DNA of 42,334 nt from Basidiobolus meristosporus CBS 931.73 (lineage: Eukaryota > Basidiobolomycota > Basidiobolomycetes > Basidiobolales > Basidiobolaceae), in contig MCFE01000718.1 of NCBI GenBank assembly GCA_002104905.1, positions 1-42,334 of the forward strand. Direction: 5' to 3'. Position 1 is the stretch's first letter. Every line of letters begins with the position of its first letter. Under the pieces are notes generated by a model. It saw only the letters and a list, made by a program, of their open reading frames with translations. It did not search any database and was not told the DNA's origin. The position numbers and the translations under genes were made by a program. Below are positions 1 to 9,659 of this stretch, one piece after another.

Positions 1-948
1 TGATGTATGGCCACCAGGGATACCCTCCATTTAACCGGTTTTCCCTGACTGTTCAACTTCGTGGTCACCTGACTGGTCAAACGCCTACTTAGCGTGCTTG
101 CAGTCGATCATCGAATGGAAATCCTCAGTTGGTCGATCCAAAGCTTATATATACATCAACTTGAAATCGCTGATTCAATTGATGTTGCGTTGAGGAAAGT
201 TCTTTTCCATATGTCGCGCGAAGGTTATCCAATCCCTGGCATATATGGTTGGTGCCTATTTCCAGCCACTTCCTCACCAGAACCAATTCGGATAACGTTG
301 TTCGGTTTCCGGGGACAATTCATATATAAAATCAATCGCATACTCTGGTGTTGGCATTGTGTCCATGGCCATATAATAGCTCGCATAGATGACCTCTGCA
401 ACTGGTCTGGGTTTGGGCTTGAGAAATGCTCTAGTGAAGTGTTGGTTGCTGTTGGCCAGCGTGGCACCTTGAATCAATCGTGCAAGTTTCTCAGCTATTG
501 ACCAAAAGCCCAAATGCTCTCTTGAGATTCTATTTATAGGATACTTACAGGATATTTGCTAATTCTTGAATTAGGAAAATCCTGGAATTTTCCTACATGA
601 CCTCCAATGCTTTCTTGATGATTTGATGATGCTTTGTAGATATTTCAAAAAGGTCCAACTTGAGTTCATGCTTTCTTGTAGTTCCATATCACTTCCAGAC
701 TCTCAAATTGACTTGTAATAAGTTGTGAGTTCTTGCAGCCTGCAATGTTTATAGCATTATAATCTCTGATCTTGTGTTTACCTCTAAGGCAAAGGAATGG
801 CATTACTGCTGCAAGAACCCTGATTCAATGTTGAGCTCAAAATTAAGCCAGAACTGGGTTAAAACATTAGTTCAAGCCAAGGTTCTTTAAGCTCTCACCT
901 TGTATTGCATGATAACTGCTAATTTGTTGCATTGGTATCTGAGCTTTC
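1..948. other. Unassigned left flank, possibly remnant of an LTR
   Basis: No gene is recognised here. A reading frame of about 79 codons on the minus strand (513 down to 274) begins with TTG, not ATG, and resembles no family I know; a TATA-like TATAAATAG lies just upstream of it on the same strand (530-540). The right end resembles the end of an LTR (...TTGTTGCA near 930) followed by a primer-binding-site-like TTGGTATCTGAGC. The block stops at 948, where the 5' LTR of Copia-1B begins. It may be the remnant of another LTR element that Copia-1B entered, or host intergenic DNA. Confidence 0.35.
933..944 (+). other. Possible primer-binding site of a truncated LTR element
   Basis: TGGTATCTGAGC differs by one base from TGGTATCAGAGC, the initiator-tRNA-Met primer site common in copia elements. 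It follows a CA-ended tract as it would after an LTR. No coding sequence of such an element follows, because Copia-1B starts 5 bases downstream. Confidence 0.3.
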
Positions 949-1141
949 TGTTGTAAAAATTTGTATTTCCACCTAAATATTCACCTAACTTAGTAACTTA
1001 GATCATTACCTTCAAATCCTATAGAATACTGACCAAATTCCTTGTTGGGATTTACTTGGAATATTTACCCAGAACATGAAAATTAGATAAGTTGTCCAAA
1101 CAGCACCAAACTCTGCACACATGTTCTTGGGACCTTCCTTA
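949..1141 (+). repeat. 5' LTR of Copia-1B, left part
   Basis: This starts TGTTGTAAAAATTTG and matches the first ~190 bases of the 349-bp LTR at 14884-15232. It breaks off at CCTTA (1137-1141) and resumes at 5807 with the same CCTTA, so the two pieces are one LTR split by the insertion of Copia-1A. The 5 bases to the left, CTTTC, have no partner visible in the window. Confidence 0.85.
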
Positions 1142-1473
1142 TGTTGACAGAGTCTTGGAGATATTGGAAGTGATTTGGAGAACAAGTAGATTATGTGGTT
1201 TTCACTTAATGATTTATTGAATGTAAAAGTAGTATTTATACTTTTACCTGGTCTTGGCATTACAAGCACGTAGAATAGGTTAAGGAAGGTCCCAAGAACA
1301 TGTGTGCAAAGTTTGGGGCTGTTTGGTCAACTTTGAGAATTTTCATGTTCTGGGTAAATATTCCAAGTAAATCCCAAAAAGGAATTTGGTCAGTATTCTC
1401 TAGGATTTGAAGGTGATGATCTAAGTGACTAAGTTAGGTGAATATTTAGGTGGAATTACAAATTTTTACAACA
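1142..1473 (-). repeat. 3' LTR of Copia-1A
   Basis: In reverse orientation this runs from TGTTGACAGAGTC to TTTTTACAACA. It is 332 bp, shorter than the partner LTR at 5458-5806, mainly because about 17 bp around the sequence TACCTGGTATTTTGG are missing. The first bases also differ (TGTTGACAG here, TGTTGTAAG there). These differences show that the insertion is not recent. Confidence 0.9.
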
Positions 1474-1484
1474 CTCCCACTCAG

Positions 1485-3473
1485 CTAAATGTTCATACTG
1501 ACTAGTCCTAATTTTGACCTAAGGTATTCAAACTTGTCTCTAGCTAATGGTTTGGTAAATATGTCTGCAATCATTTCATCTGTAGGACAGTAAACTAAGC
1601 TAACTAAGTTATTCTCTATAGCTTCACGTATGAAATGATGTCTAATATCTATGTGCTTGGTTCTAGCATGAAAAGTTGGATTTCTACCTAATTGTATACA
1701 TCCTTGATTATCTTGAAATAAAGTAATAGGCATTTTTTGACATAGGCCTAAATCTGTAAAGAGTTTTCTTAACCACATTGCTTCTTTTGTAGCTTCACAG
1801 GCTGCCATGTACTCTGCCTCTGTAGTAGAAAGTGCTACGGTTGGTTGCTTTCTTGAATTCCATGAAATTGCTCCTTTACAGTAAAGAAAGGTGTATCCTG
1901 TGGTGGATCTTCTGTCTTCCAAATTTTGTCCCCAATCAGCATCAGAGTATCCCACAAGATCCTGTTCTGAATCCTTATAAGTGTATCTTAAGCAAATATC
2001 AGCAGTTCCTTTTAGGTATCTAAAAATCCGCTTAACTGCTGCAATATGATCAGATCCATAATTCTGATTATGTTGGCTGACAACTCCCACTGAATATGAG
2101 ATATCTGGACGTGTTCCAAGCATGATATACATCAGACTGCCGACTAGAGATTGATAAGGAAAGTCAGGGCTTTCAGATGGCACCAAGCTCTCTTGATTTG
2201 GTTGAGTTTTGACCAAGTTAAGGTTTGTCTCCATTGGGGTAGCTGCCGGTTTACAGTCTTCCATTTTGTATTTCTTTAGTATATCTTGAATATACTTGGA
2301 TTGGCTTAGGGTAATAGTCTGGGTACTTCTGTCTATGGAGAACTTAATCCCTAAGTAGTAACTAAGTTCTCCTAAATCAGACATCTTGAATGCCTTAGAT
2401 AGGCTGGATTTAGTCTCTTCCAATGTTTCTAGGTTATTGGCGGCTATAATAAGATCATCCACATATGGAGCTAATAGAACTGGATTTGCTCTATCTGGCT
2501 TATAGTATATACTATAGTCAGCATTACTTCTTTTGAAACTCAAGGATTCAAAATAAGAATCTATCTTGCAATTCCAGGCTCTTGGTGATTGTTTGAGACC
2601 ATATAGTGACTTTTTAAGCTTGCAGACCAAATGGGGGTTATCTTGGTCACCAAACCCATCAGGCTGGTCCATATACACGTCCTCATCAAGTTCTCCATTC
2701 AAAAATGCAGTTTTTACATCCATTTGATGAATAAAAAACTTATATTTGGCTGCAATAGCCAATATTAATCTGATGGAATTAAACTTGGCTACCGGTGCAA
2801 AGGTCTCAGTAGAGTCAAGTCCTTTTGTTTGAGAGTATCCTTTGGCTACAAGTCTTGCTTTGTATCTTTCAATTGTACCATCAGCCTTGTATTTTGTCTT
2901 GAAGACCCATCTGCATCCAATTGATTTTTGGTTGATTGGTAATTTGACTAAGTCCCAAGTTTGATTTTCCATCAGTGCCTGATATTCCTCAGTCATTGCA
3001 GATCTCCAAAACTTTGTCTGAGGGCTATTTAGGGCCTCTTTTACAGTCTGGGGTTCATCAATATGGACTGAATAGGCATAGGCTAAGTTTGTACTCTCAT
3101 TGATATAGTAATTTGGGCTATTTCTTGTTTGATTTGATCTCTGGGCATTTGATACTGGAATGTTCACTTCTGGGATATTCCTGGGCACTGATTCTGGCTG
3201 AACCACAGTTGTAGAGTCCTCTGGAGTGAAAAACTTTTCATTGTTTTGCTCTGATTCAATCCTGACAATTGGAGGACTTGAGATCAAATTTTTGTCATCA
3301 TCTGATGTCATTTTTGGTGAAAATCTTGAATTTTCATCAAACAACACATTGCTGGACTTGATAAGCTTCTTTGCTTTGGTATTGCAGAGTCTGTATGCCT
3401 TACTCTCATTGCAGTAGCCCAAAAATATGCATTTTACACTTTTTGGCTCAAATTTTGACTGATTTCCGGCCAT
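1485..3473 (-). CDS. Copia-1A pol, reverse transcriptase and RNase H
   Basis: A 662-codon open frame. From the proposed ATG, a linker of about 135 residues (IFLGY at 16-20 belongs to the end of the integrase region) leads to RT at about 140-400, with the catalytic Asp in MDVKTAF (Asp252) and the YVDD box at 337-340. Copia RNase H follows at about 500-620 with Asp511 (SDADWG), Glu554 (TTEAEY) and Asp588 (QDNQG). All these catalytic residues are present, so the RT/RNase H half looks intact. The frame is open upstream of this ATG to about 3620, where it would join the integrase frame but for a small deletion. In the family this protein is a polyprotein segment that copies element RNA into DNA in cytoplasmic particles; the ATG here is therefore probably not a natural start. 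Confidence 0.9.
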   Translation of the reverse strand: MAGNQSKFEPKSVKCIFLGYCNESKAYRLCNTKAKKLIKSSNVLFDENSRFSPKMTSDDDKNLISSPPIVRIESEQNNEKFFTPEDSTTVVQPESVPRNIPEVNIPVSNAQRSNQTRNSPNYYINESTNLAYAYSVHIDEPQTVKEALNSPQTKFWRSAMTEEYQALMENQTWDLVKLPINQKSIGCRWVFKTKYKADGTIERYKARLVAKGYSQTKGLDSTETFAPVAKFNSIRLILAIAAKYKFFIHQMDVKTAFLNGELDEDVYMDQPDGFGDQDNPHLVCKLKKSLYGLKQSPRAWNCKIDSYFESLSFKRSNADYSIYYKPDRANPVLLAPYVDDLIIAANNLETLEETKSSLSKAFKMSDLGELSYYLGIKFSIDRSTQTITLSQSKYIQDILKKYKMEDCKPAATPMETNLNLVKTQPNQESLVPSESPDFPYQSLVGSLMYIMLGTRPDISYSVGVVSQHNQNYGSDHIAAVKRIFRYLKGTADICLRYTYKDSEQDLVGYSDADWGQNLEDRRSTTGYTFLYCKGAISWNSRKQPTVALSTTEAEYMAACEATKEAMWLRKLFTDLGLCQKMPITLFQDNQGCIQLGRNPTFHARTKHIDIRHHFIREAIENNLVSLVYCPTDEMIADIFTKPLARDKFEYLRSKLGLVSMNI

Positions 3474-3588
3474 TTTTTTGGCATATGCTGTACACCCAAA
3501 TATTCTTAGATGTTCTGCACTTGGTCTGAATCCATACCATGCTTCAAATGGAGTAGAATCACAAAGTATTCTGTTATAACTCCTATTT

Positions 3589-5361
3589 TTAAGATATACA
3601 GCAGTGGCAACTGATTCTGCCTAAAACATAGGATAATTTTTGATCATGGATCATAGATCTTGCCATATCAATTATTGATCTGTTAGCTCGTTCTGCTACT
3701 CCATTTTGCTGTGGGGAGTATGGTGCAGTAGTCTCTTGCTTTATCCCATAAATGTTGCAGAAGTGGATGAAGAGTTTTGAGGTATATTCTCCACCATTGT
3801 CAGAGTGTATTTTCTTGATTTTTTCACCAGTTTCTCTCTCCACCATGGCTTTAAACTCCCTGAACTTAGCCAGAGCTTCTTCCTTTCTCTCCATGAAGTA
3901 GACCCATGTGTATCTTGTATAATCATCAATAAAAGTGATTAAATACTTCATCCCGCCTAAGGATAAATTTTGCATAGGTCCACACAGATCTGAGTGAATT
4001 AGATCTAATTTTTTCTTAGTTTTGATTAACCCAGAGCTCTTGAACGGTTGTCTGGCTTGTTTCCCATATATGCAGGCTTCACAGTGCTCCAAATTAGCTG
4101 GGGGATCAATTTTCACTCCAGAAATTAGCTGATCTTTGATCATTTTGCGCAAATAATCAAAATTGATGTGCCCAAATCTCCTGTGCCAAGGCATTGGTGT
4201 TTCTTCATTTAAGTTACTTATATTGGCTTCCAAATATGATGGAATATAAGTCAACGTGTATAGATTCTCATCTCTGATGCCCAAAGCAATATGAGCACCA
4301 TTTTGATCAGTGATCCTGCATCCAGAATTGTCAAAACTGAAACTGAGTCCTTCTGCTGTGGCCTTGCTTACAGAGAGTAGGTTCTTGGCTATTTCTGGTA
4401 CATAGAGTACTTCTTTAAAGGTCAGTGTATGGCTTCCTTCACTGCTTCTAAGGTTTACTTGGATAGTTCCTTCTCCCACTGCATCAAGTGTTCTATTGTC
4501 ACCCATGAAAACCTTCTTAATTGGAATTTCTTGATATTGGGTAAAAAGTTCTTTTTGGTGTGTAAAGTGTTGAGATGCTCCAGAGTCAATATACCACATC
4601 TGAGAATCCTTGTTTGTGGTCATATTTAGTGCAGATATGAATAGTCTATCTTCAGTTGTTGCAGCATTTCCATATTCAGGCTTCTTTTGCTGATAATCTC
4701 TCTTTTTGAGACACCGGTCTGATGTGTATCCTTTCCTTTTGCAGTAGTTGCAAAATAGGTAGCTGTTGCCTTTGTAGGGTCTTGGGTACCTCCTTTGTTG
4801 GTTATCATTGCTTATTAAAGCATTTTCTTCTTCCTTCTTATTGGCGCTTGATTTTCTTAATTCTTCATCCAGGAGCCTTCCATATACGTAATTTAAGGTC
4901 AAATATTCAGTTCTGGACTCTAGGGCTGATACAAGGCCCTGACACTTGTCTGTCAGGCTATTCAGGATGGTAACTATCACATTCTCATCAGTAGTTGGTA
5001 CGCCCACAGATTCCATCTCATCTACCAGCAGGGTAATACTTTTAATTAGATTTTTCATTTCTTCTCCTGGCAGCATCTTTGTAGTAAAGAATTTTCTTCT
5101 CAGATACATTTTCTTGGCAGCTGAACATGACTGGTAGGTGTCTTCTAATGCCTTCCAGGCATTCTTTGCCGTTTTTGCTCTTGAGCATTGAATTAGCAAT
5201 TTGTCCTTGACATTAAGGCAAATGCAGTTAAAGGCACTTTGTTCTTTCTTCTGGTACTTTAAGGCTTCCTCTCCCACATTTTTAGGAGGGCATTCTTCTC
5301 CCATGACAATATCCCAAAGGCCTCTTTCTTGTAGCAGCATCTTCATCTTCACCTTCCACAC
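3589..5361 (-). CDS. Copia-1A gag, protease and integrase
   Basis: 590 codons. Residues 1-190 are a copia-type gag (UBN2-like). A zinc knuckle lies at 204-217, but its His is Tyr (CNYCKRKGYTSDRC), while copies 1B and 1D keep the His. The aspartic protease has YIDSGAS (Asp259). The integrase has a His-His-Cys-Cys finger (His393, His398, Cys427, Cys430) and the D,D35E triad Asp458 (HSDLCGP), Asp521 (HSDNGGEY) and Glu557 (GVAER). The last ~12 residues are out of frame because about 2 bases are missing near 3620. The true gag start lies upstream (ATG in or beside the primer site), but a missing T in ATTTTCCC breaks that N-terminus; the same break is seen in Copia-1B. The listed start is simply the first in-frame codon after the break. 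Confidence 0.88.
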   Translation of the reverse strand: MWKVKMKMLLQERGLWDIVMGEECPPKNVGEEALKYQKKEQSAFNCICLNVKDKLLIQCSRAKTAKNAWKALEDTYQSCSAAKKMYLRRKFFTTKMLPGEEMKNLIKSITLLVDEMESVGVPTTDENVIVTILNSLTDKCQGLVSALESRTEYLTLNYVYGRLLDEELRKSSANKKEEENALISNDNQQRRYPRPYKGNSYLFCNYCKRKGYTSDRCLKKRDYQQKKPEYGNAATTEDRLFISALNMTTNKDSQMWYIDSGASQHFTHQKELFTQYQEIPIKKVFMGDNRTLDAVGEGTIQVNLRSSEGSHTLTFKEVLYVPEIAKNLLSVSKATAEGLSFSFDNSGCRITDQNGAHIALGIRDENLYTLTYIPSYLEANISNLNEETPMPWHRRFGHINFDYLRKMIKDQLISGVKIDPPANLEHCEACIYGKQARQPFKSSGLIKTKKKLDLIHSDLCGPMQNLSLGGMKYLITFIDDYTRYTWVYFMERKEEALAKFREFKAMVERETGEKIKKIHSDNGGEYTSKLFIHFCNIYGIKQETTAPYSPQQNGVAERANRSIIDMARSMIHDQKLSYVLGRISCHCCIS

Positions 5362-5445
5362 TTGGTAGTAAGATCCATCCAGCTTTTCAGCAGAGGGAAA
5401 ATTCTAGTAATAGCAGTAGTAGACATTGCAGTGAGTGACAGCTTG

Positions 5446-5457
5446 GGGCTCATAACC
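5446..5457 (-). other. Primer-binding site of Copia-1A (initiator tRNA-Met anticodon arm)
   Basis: On the minus strand GGTTATGAGCCC lies directly after the 5' LTR. It is complementary to GGGCUCAUAACC, the anticodon stem-loop of eukaryotic initiator tRNA-Met. Drosophila copia and yeast Ty5 are known to prime from a cleaved half of this tRNA instead of its 3' end; I infer the same mode here. Confidence 0.75.
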
Positions 5458-5806
5458 TGTTGTAAGAGTCTTGGAGATATTGGAAGTGATTTGGAGAACA
5501 AGTAGATTATGTGGTTTTCACTTAATGATTTATTGAATGTAAAAGTAGTATTTATACTTTTACCTGGTCTTGGCATTACAAACATGTAGAATAGGTTAAG
5601 GAAGGTCCCAAGAACATATGTGCAAAGTGTGGGGCTGTTTGGTCAACTTTGAGAATTTTCATGTTCTGGATACCTGGTATTTTGGTGAAAATATTCTAAG
5701 TAAATCCCAACAAGGAATTTGGTCAGTATTCTCCAGGATTTGAAGGTGATGATCTAAGTGACTAAGTTAGGTGAATATTTAGGTGGAATTACAAATTTTT
5801 ACAACA
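5458..5806 (-). repeat. 5' LTR of Copia-1A
   Basis: A 349-bp LTR in reverse orientation with TGTTGT...ACAACA termini. It contains the TATA-like AAGTATAAATAC embedded in a dyad of GTAAAAGTA and TACTTTTAC. The CCTTA target duplication follows immediately at 5807. Confidence 0.92.
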
Positions 5807-5950
5807 CCTTAACCTATTTTATGTGTTTGTGATGCCAAGACCATGTAAAAGTATCAATACTACTTTTACATTCAATAAATCATTAAGTGAAAACCACATA
5901 ATCTACTTGTTCTCCAAATCACTTCCAATATCTCCAAGACTCTTACAACA
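5807..5950 (+). repeat. 5' LTR of Copia-1B, right part
   Basis: This resumes the LTR interrupted at 1141, beginning with the duplicated CCTTA and ending CTCTTACAACA. Together with 949-1141 it makes one LTR of about 330 bp. The TATA region reads AAGTATCAATAC here, a change from the TATAAATAC of the other copies. Confidence 0.88.
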
Positions 5951-5962
5951 GGTTATGAGCCC
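5951..5962 (+). other. Primer-binding site of Copia-1B
   Basis: GGTTATGAGCCC immediately follows the LTR, identical to the Copia-1A site and complementary to the initiator tRNA-Met anticodon arm. In Copia-1D the equivalent at 9629 reads GGGTATGAGCAC, so it has decayed. Confidence 0.72.
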
Positions 5963-5981
5963 CAAGCTGTCACTCACTGCA

Positions 5982-7231
5982 ATGTCTACTACTGCTATTA
6001 CTAGAATTTTCCCTCTGCTGAAAAGCTGGATGGATCTTACTACCAAGTGTGGAAGGTGAAGATGAAGATGCTGCTACAAGAAAGAGGCCTTTGGGATATT
6101 GTCATGGGAGAAGAATGCCCTCCTAAAAATGTGGGAGAGGAAGCCTTAGAGCACCAGAAGAAAGAACAGAGTGCCTTCAACTGTATTTGCCTTAATGTTA
6201 AAGACAAATTGCTAATTCAATGCTCAAGAGCAAAAACAGCAAAGAAAGCCTGGAGGGCATTAGAAGACACCTACCAGTCATGTTCAGCCGCTAAAAAAAT
6301 TGTATCTGAGACAAATATTTCTTACTACAAAGATGCTGCCAGGAGAAGAAATGAAAAATCTAATCAACAGAATTACCTTGCTGGTAGATAAAATGGAATC
6401 TGTGGGCATACCAACTACTGATGAGAATGTGATAGTTACCATCCTGAATAGCCTGTCAGACAAGTCTCAGGACCTTGTATCAGCCCTAGAGTCCAGAACA
6501 GAAGATTTGACCTTAAAATATGTATATGGAAGACTCCTGGATGAAAAATTAAGAAAAACAAGCACCAATAAGAAGGAAGAAGAAAATGGTTTAATAAGCA
6601 ATGATAACCAGCAAAGGAGGTATACAAGACCCTACAAAGGCAACAGCAACATGTTTTGCAACTACTGCAAAAGGAAAGGACACACATCAGACCAGTGTCT
6701 CAAAAAGAAAGATAATCAGTAAAAGAAGCCTGAATATGGAAATGCTGCAACAACTGAAGATAGACTATTCATATCTGCAAGAAGTATGACCACAAACAAG
6801 GATTCTCAGACATAGTACATTGACTCTGGAGCATCTCAACACTTTACACACCAAAAAGCACTTTTTACTCAATATCAAGAAACTCCAATTGAGAAGGTTT
6901 TCACGGGTGACAATAGAACAATTGATGCAGTGGGAGAAGGAATTGTCTAAGTAGACCTGAGAAGCAGTGAAGCAAGCCACACAATGACCTTTAAAGAAGT
7001 ACTTTATGTACCAGAAATAGCCAAGAACCTACTATCTGTAAGCAAGGCCACAGCAGAAGGACTCAGTTTCAACTTTGACAATTCTAGATGCAAGATCACT
7101 GATCAAATGGTGCCCATATTGCTCTGGGTATCAGAGATCAGCATCTATACAAGTTGAATTATATTCCATTATATTTGGAAGCTAATATAAGTAACTTAAG
7201 TGAGGAAATACCAATGCTTTGGCATAGGAGA
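5982..7231 (+). pseudogene. Copia-1B gag-protease remnant, truncated
   Basis: The start AATGTCTACTACTGC is followed by the same missing T in ATTTTCCC as in Copia-1A. Frame 6047-6391 carries the gag core. A shift near 6300 moves to frame 6300-6722, which carries an intact zinc knuckle (CNYCKRKGHTSDQC). That frame ends at TAA 6720-6722, where Copia-1A has CAA. Beyond it the protease motif YIDSGAS is legible, though the Trp just before it is a stop, and another CAA-to-TAA stop lies at 6948-6950. The sequence stops at the integrase finger (GGCATAGGAGAT, 7231), where a foreign solo LTR begins. No integrase core, RT or 3' LTR of this copy is visible. Confidence 0.85.
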
Positions 7232-7812
7232 TGTTGTATTCAAGAGAAAAGTGTAATAAGCCTCTTGAATGAGTTAACTGAACCTAAGTGACAACTAAGT
7301 GCAGAATCTTAGAATTGTCAAGAGTGCCAGAAAAATCAGCCAAGAGGTTCTGGTCTAATATTAGTCTTATACATAGCTGAGTTGGGCTATAAAGGCAACA
7401 GAGTAGGTTAGCTATACAGGCTAGGCTTGGTGTTCTTGAGAGTGCTAGATATGTTAAGCTTGTGTAGAAACTAGAATGGATTTGTTGAATTCTTAATTTT
7501 GTTGAGACACACACTAAGCCAAAAGGTTAAGTAAACTTTATTTATACTTTTCTGATTAAGTTGCATTAGTAAGCACCAAGAGACTGGACTAATTGAAATC
7601 TGTTGGGGTGTTGATAGGTGCATAAGATAAATGAAAAATTGCATCATTAATCAGCTGATATCTTGGCAACTGCTAAGTGGTTGGATAATTCTCCAATGAC
7701 TAATCACTTGGAAAGGCTTAGCAGATCAGTTGAGGACATAATGACCACATGAGAATTGATCAGGTGTTACAGCTAAAAATAGATTCTAAGAAGTGATAAA
7801 TATACTATAACA
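7232..7812 (-). repeat. Solo LTR of an unassigned family
   Basis: 581 bp with termini TGTTGTA...TATAACA, which are imperfect inverted repeats, flanked on both sides by GAGA (7228-7231 and 7813-7816). It abruptly interrupts Copia-1B. A TATA-like AAGTATAAATAAAG reads on the minus strand (about 7530-7545), suggesting minus orientation. It does not match any other LTR in the window and holds no coding sequence. The 36-40 bases from 7813 to 7851 match neither neighbour. Confidence 0.55.
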
Positions 7813-7851
7813 GAGATTAGTTATGTTTGGGTAAGGAAAATCAGTTAGGGC

Positions 7852-9280
7852 ACCAAGTCCCAAGTTTGATTTTCAATCAGGGCCTGATATTCCTCAGTCA
7901 TTGCAGATCTCCAAAACTCTGTCTGAGGGCTATTTGGGGCCTCCTTTACAGTCTGGGGTTCATCAATATGGACTGAATAGGCATATGCTAAGTTTGTACC
8001 CTCATTAGTACAGAAATTTGGGCTATTTCTTGTCCAATTGGATCTGCGGGCATTTGATACAGGAATGATCACTTCTGGGATAATCCTGGGCACTGATTCT
8101 GGCTGAACCACAGTTGTAGAGTCCTCTGGAATGAAAAATTTTCATTGTTTTGCTCAGATTCAATCCTGATAATTGGTGGACTGAGATCAGATTTTCAACA
8201 ACATCTGATGTCATTTTTTATGAAAATTTTGAATTTTCATCAAACATCACATCCCTTGACTTGATTAGCTTCTTTGCTTTGGTATTTTAGAGTCTGTATG
8301 CTTTACTCTCATTGCAGTAGCTCAAAATATGCATTTTACACTTTTTGGCTCAAATTTTGACTGATTTCCAAGCAGTTTCTGGGCATATGCTGTACACCCA
8401 AATATTCTTAGATGTACTGCACTTGGTCTGTATCCATACCATGCTTCAAATGGAGTAGAATCACAAAGTATTCTGTTATAACTCCTATTTTTAAGATATA
8501 CAGCAGTGGCAACTGATTCTGCCTAAAAATCACAGGATAATTTTTGATCATGGATCATAGATCTTGCCATATCAGTTATTGATCTGTTAGCACATTCTGC
8601 TACTCCATTTGCTGTGGGGAGTATGGTACAGTAGTCTCATGCTTTATCCCATAAATTTTGCAGAAGTGGATGAGGAGTTTTGCGGTATGTTCTCCACCAT
8701 TGTCAGAGTGTATTTTCTTGATTTTTTCACCAGTTTCTCTCTCCACCATGGCTTTAAGCTCCCTGAGCTTAGACAGAGCTTCTTCCTTTCTCTCCATGAA
8801 GTAGACCCATGTGTATCTTGTATAATCATCAATAAGGGTGATTAAATACTTCATCACGCCTAAGGATAAATTTTGCATAGGTCCACACAGATCCAAGTGA
8901 GTTAGATCTAATTTTTTCTTAGTTTTGATCAACCCAGAGCTCTTGAACAGTTGTCTGACTTGTTTCCTATATATGCAGGCTTCACAGTGCTCCAAATTAG
9001 CTGGGGGATCAATCTTTACTCCAGAAATTAGGTGATCTTTGATCATTTTGTACAAATAATCAAAATTGATGTGCCCAAATCTCCTGTGCCAAAGCATTGG
9101 TGTTTCTTCATTTAAGTTACTTATATTGGCCTCCAAATATGATGGAATATAAGTCAACTTGTATAGAATCTGATCTCTGATACCCAGAGCAATATGGGCA
9201 CCATCTTGATCAGTGATCTTGCATCTAGAACTGTCAAAGCTGAAACTGAGTCCTTCTGCTGTAGCCTTGCTTACAGAGAG
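7852..9280 (-). pseudogene. Copia-1C fragment, integrase to start of RT
   Basis: A minus-strand piece of the Copia-1 polyprotein. It starts at 9280 inside the protease-integrase linker (LLSVSKATAEG), runs through the integrase finger (HRRFGHINF, CEACIYRK) and core (HSDNGGEH, PYSPQQ), and ends near 7852 in the RT N-terminus (NQTWDL). A one-base loss near 8608 breaks the frame just before the catalytic Glu. The codon after SCDF is TAG (complement of CTA at 8523-8525), also seen in Copia-1D. Both ends are abrupt: the left meets unassigned bases next to the 7232 solo LTR, and the right abuts the Copia-1D LTR. Confidence 0.85.
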
Positions 9281-9628
9281 TGTTGTAAAAATTTGTATTT
9301 CCACCTAAATATGCACCTAACTTAGTCACTTAGATCATTACCTTCATATCCTATAGAATACAGACCAAATTTCTTGTTGGGATTGACTTAGAATATTTCA
9401 CAAAAATACCAGGTACCCAGTTCATGAGAATTCTCAAGGTTGTCCAAACGGCCCCAGACTTTGCTCACATATTCTTGGGACCTTCTGTAACCTATTCTAC
9501 ATGTTGGTCATGCCAAGACCATGTAAAAGTACAAATACTACTTTTACATTCAAAAATTCATTAAGTGAAAGCCGCATAATCTACTTGTCCTCCCAATCAC
9601 TTCCAAAATCTCCAAGACTCTTACAACA
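9281..9628 (+). repeat. 5' LTR of Copia-1D
   Basis: 348 bp, TGTTGT...ACAACA. The TATA-region dyad is present but reads AAGTACAAATAC. It is followed by a decayed primer site (GGGTATGAGCAC). Confidence 0.9.
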
Positions 9629-9659
9629 GGGTATGAGCACCAAGCTGTCACTCTCAGCA

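Larger units (their letters stand above)
1142..5806 (-). mobile_element. Copia-1A, complete Ty1/copia retrotransposon
   Basis: A complete element on the minus strand: 5' LTR 5458-5806, primer site 5446-5457, gag-protease-integrase frame, RT-RNase H frame, purine-rich tract at 1474-1482 (GAGTGGGAG on the minus strand) and 3' LTR 1142-1473. It is flanked by a perfect 5-bp target duplication CCTTA (1137-1141 and 5807-5811) and sits inside the 5' LTR of Copia-1B. The domain order protease, integrase, RT, RNase H is that of Ty1/copia. It is the best preserved copia in the window, with only two apparent frameshifts: one near the start of gag and one near 3620 between integrase and RT. Confidence 0.93.

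Noticed and set aside
225-513. Host gene with a splice donor (GTGAGG) after TTCTG on the minus strand
   Set aside because: The frame starts with TTG, no ATG fits, no acceptor or second exon could be supported, and the protein resembles nothing I know.
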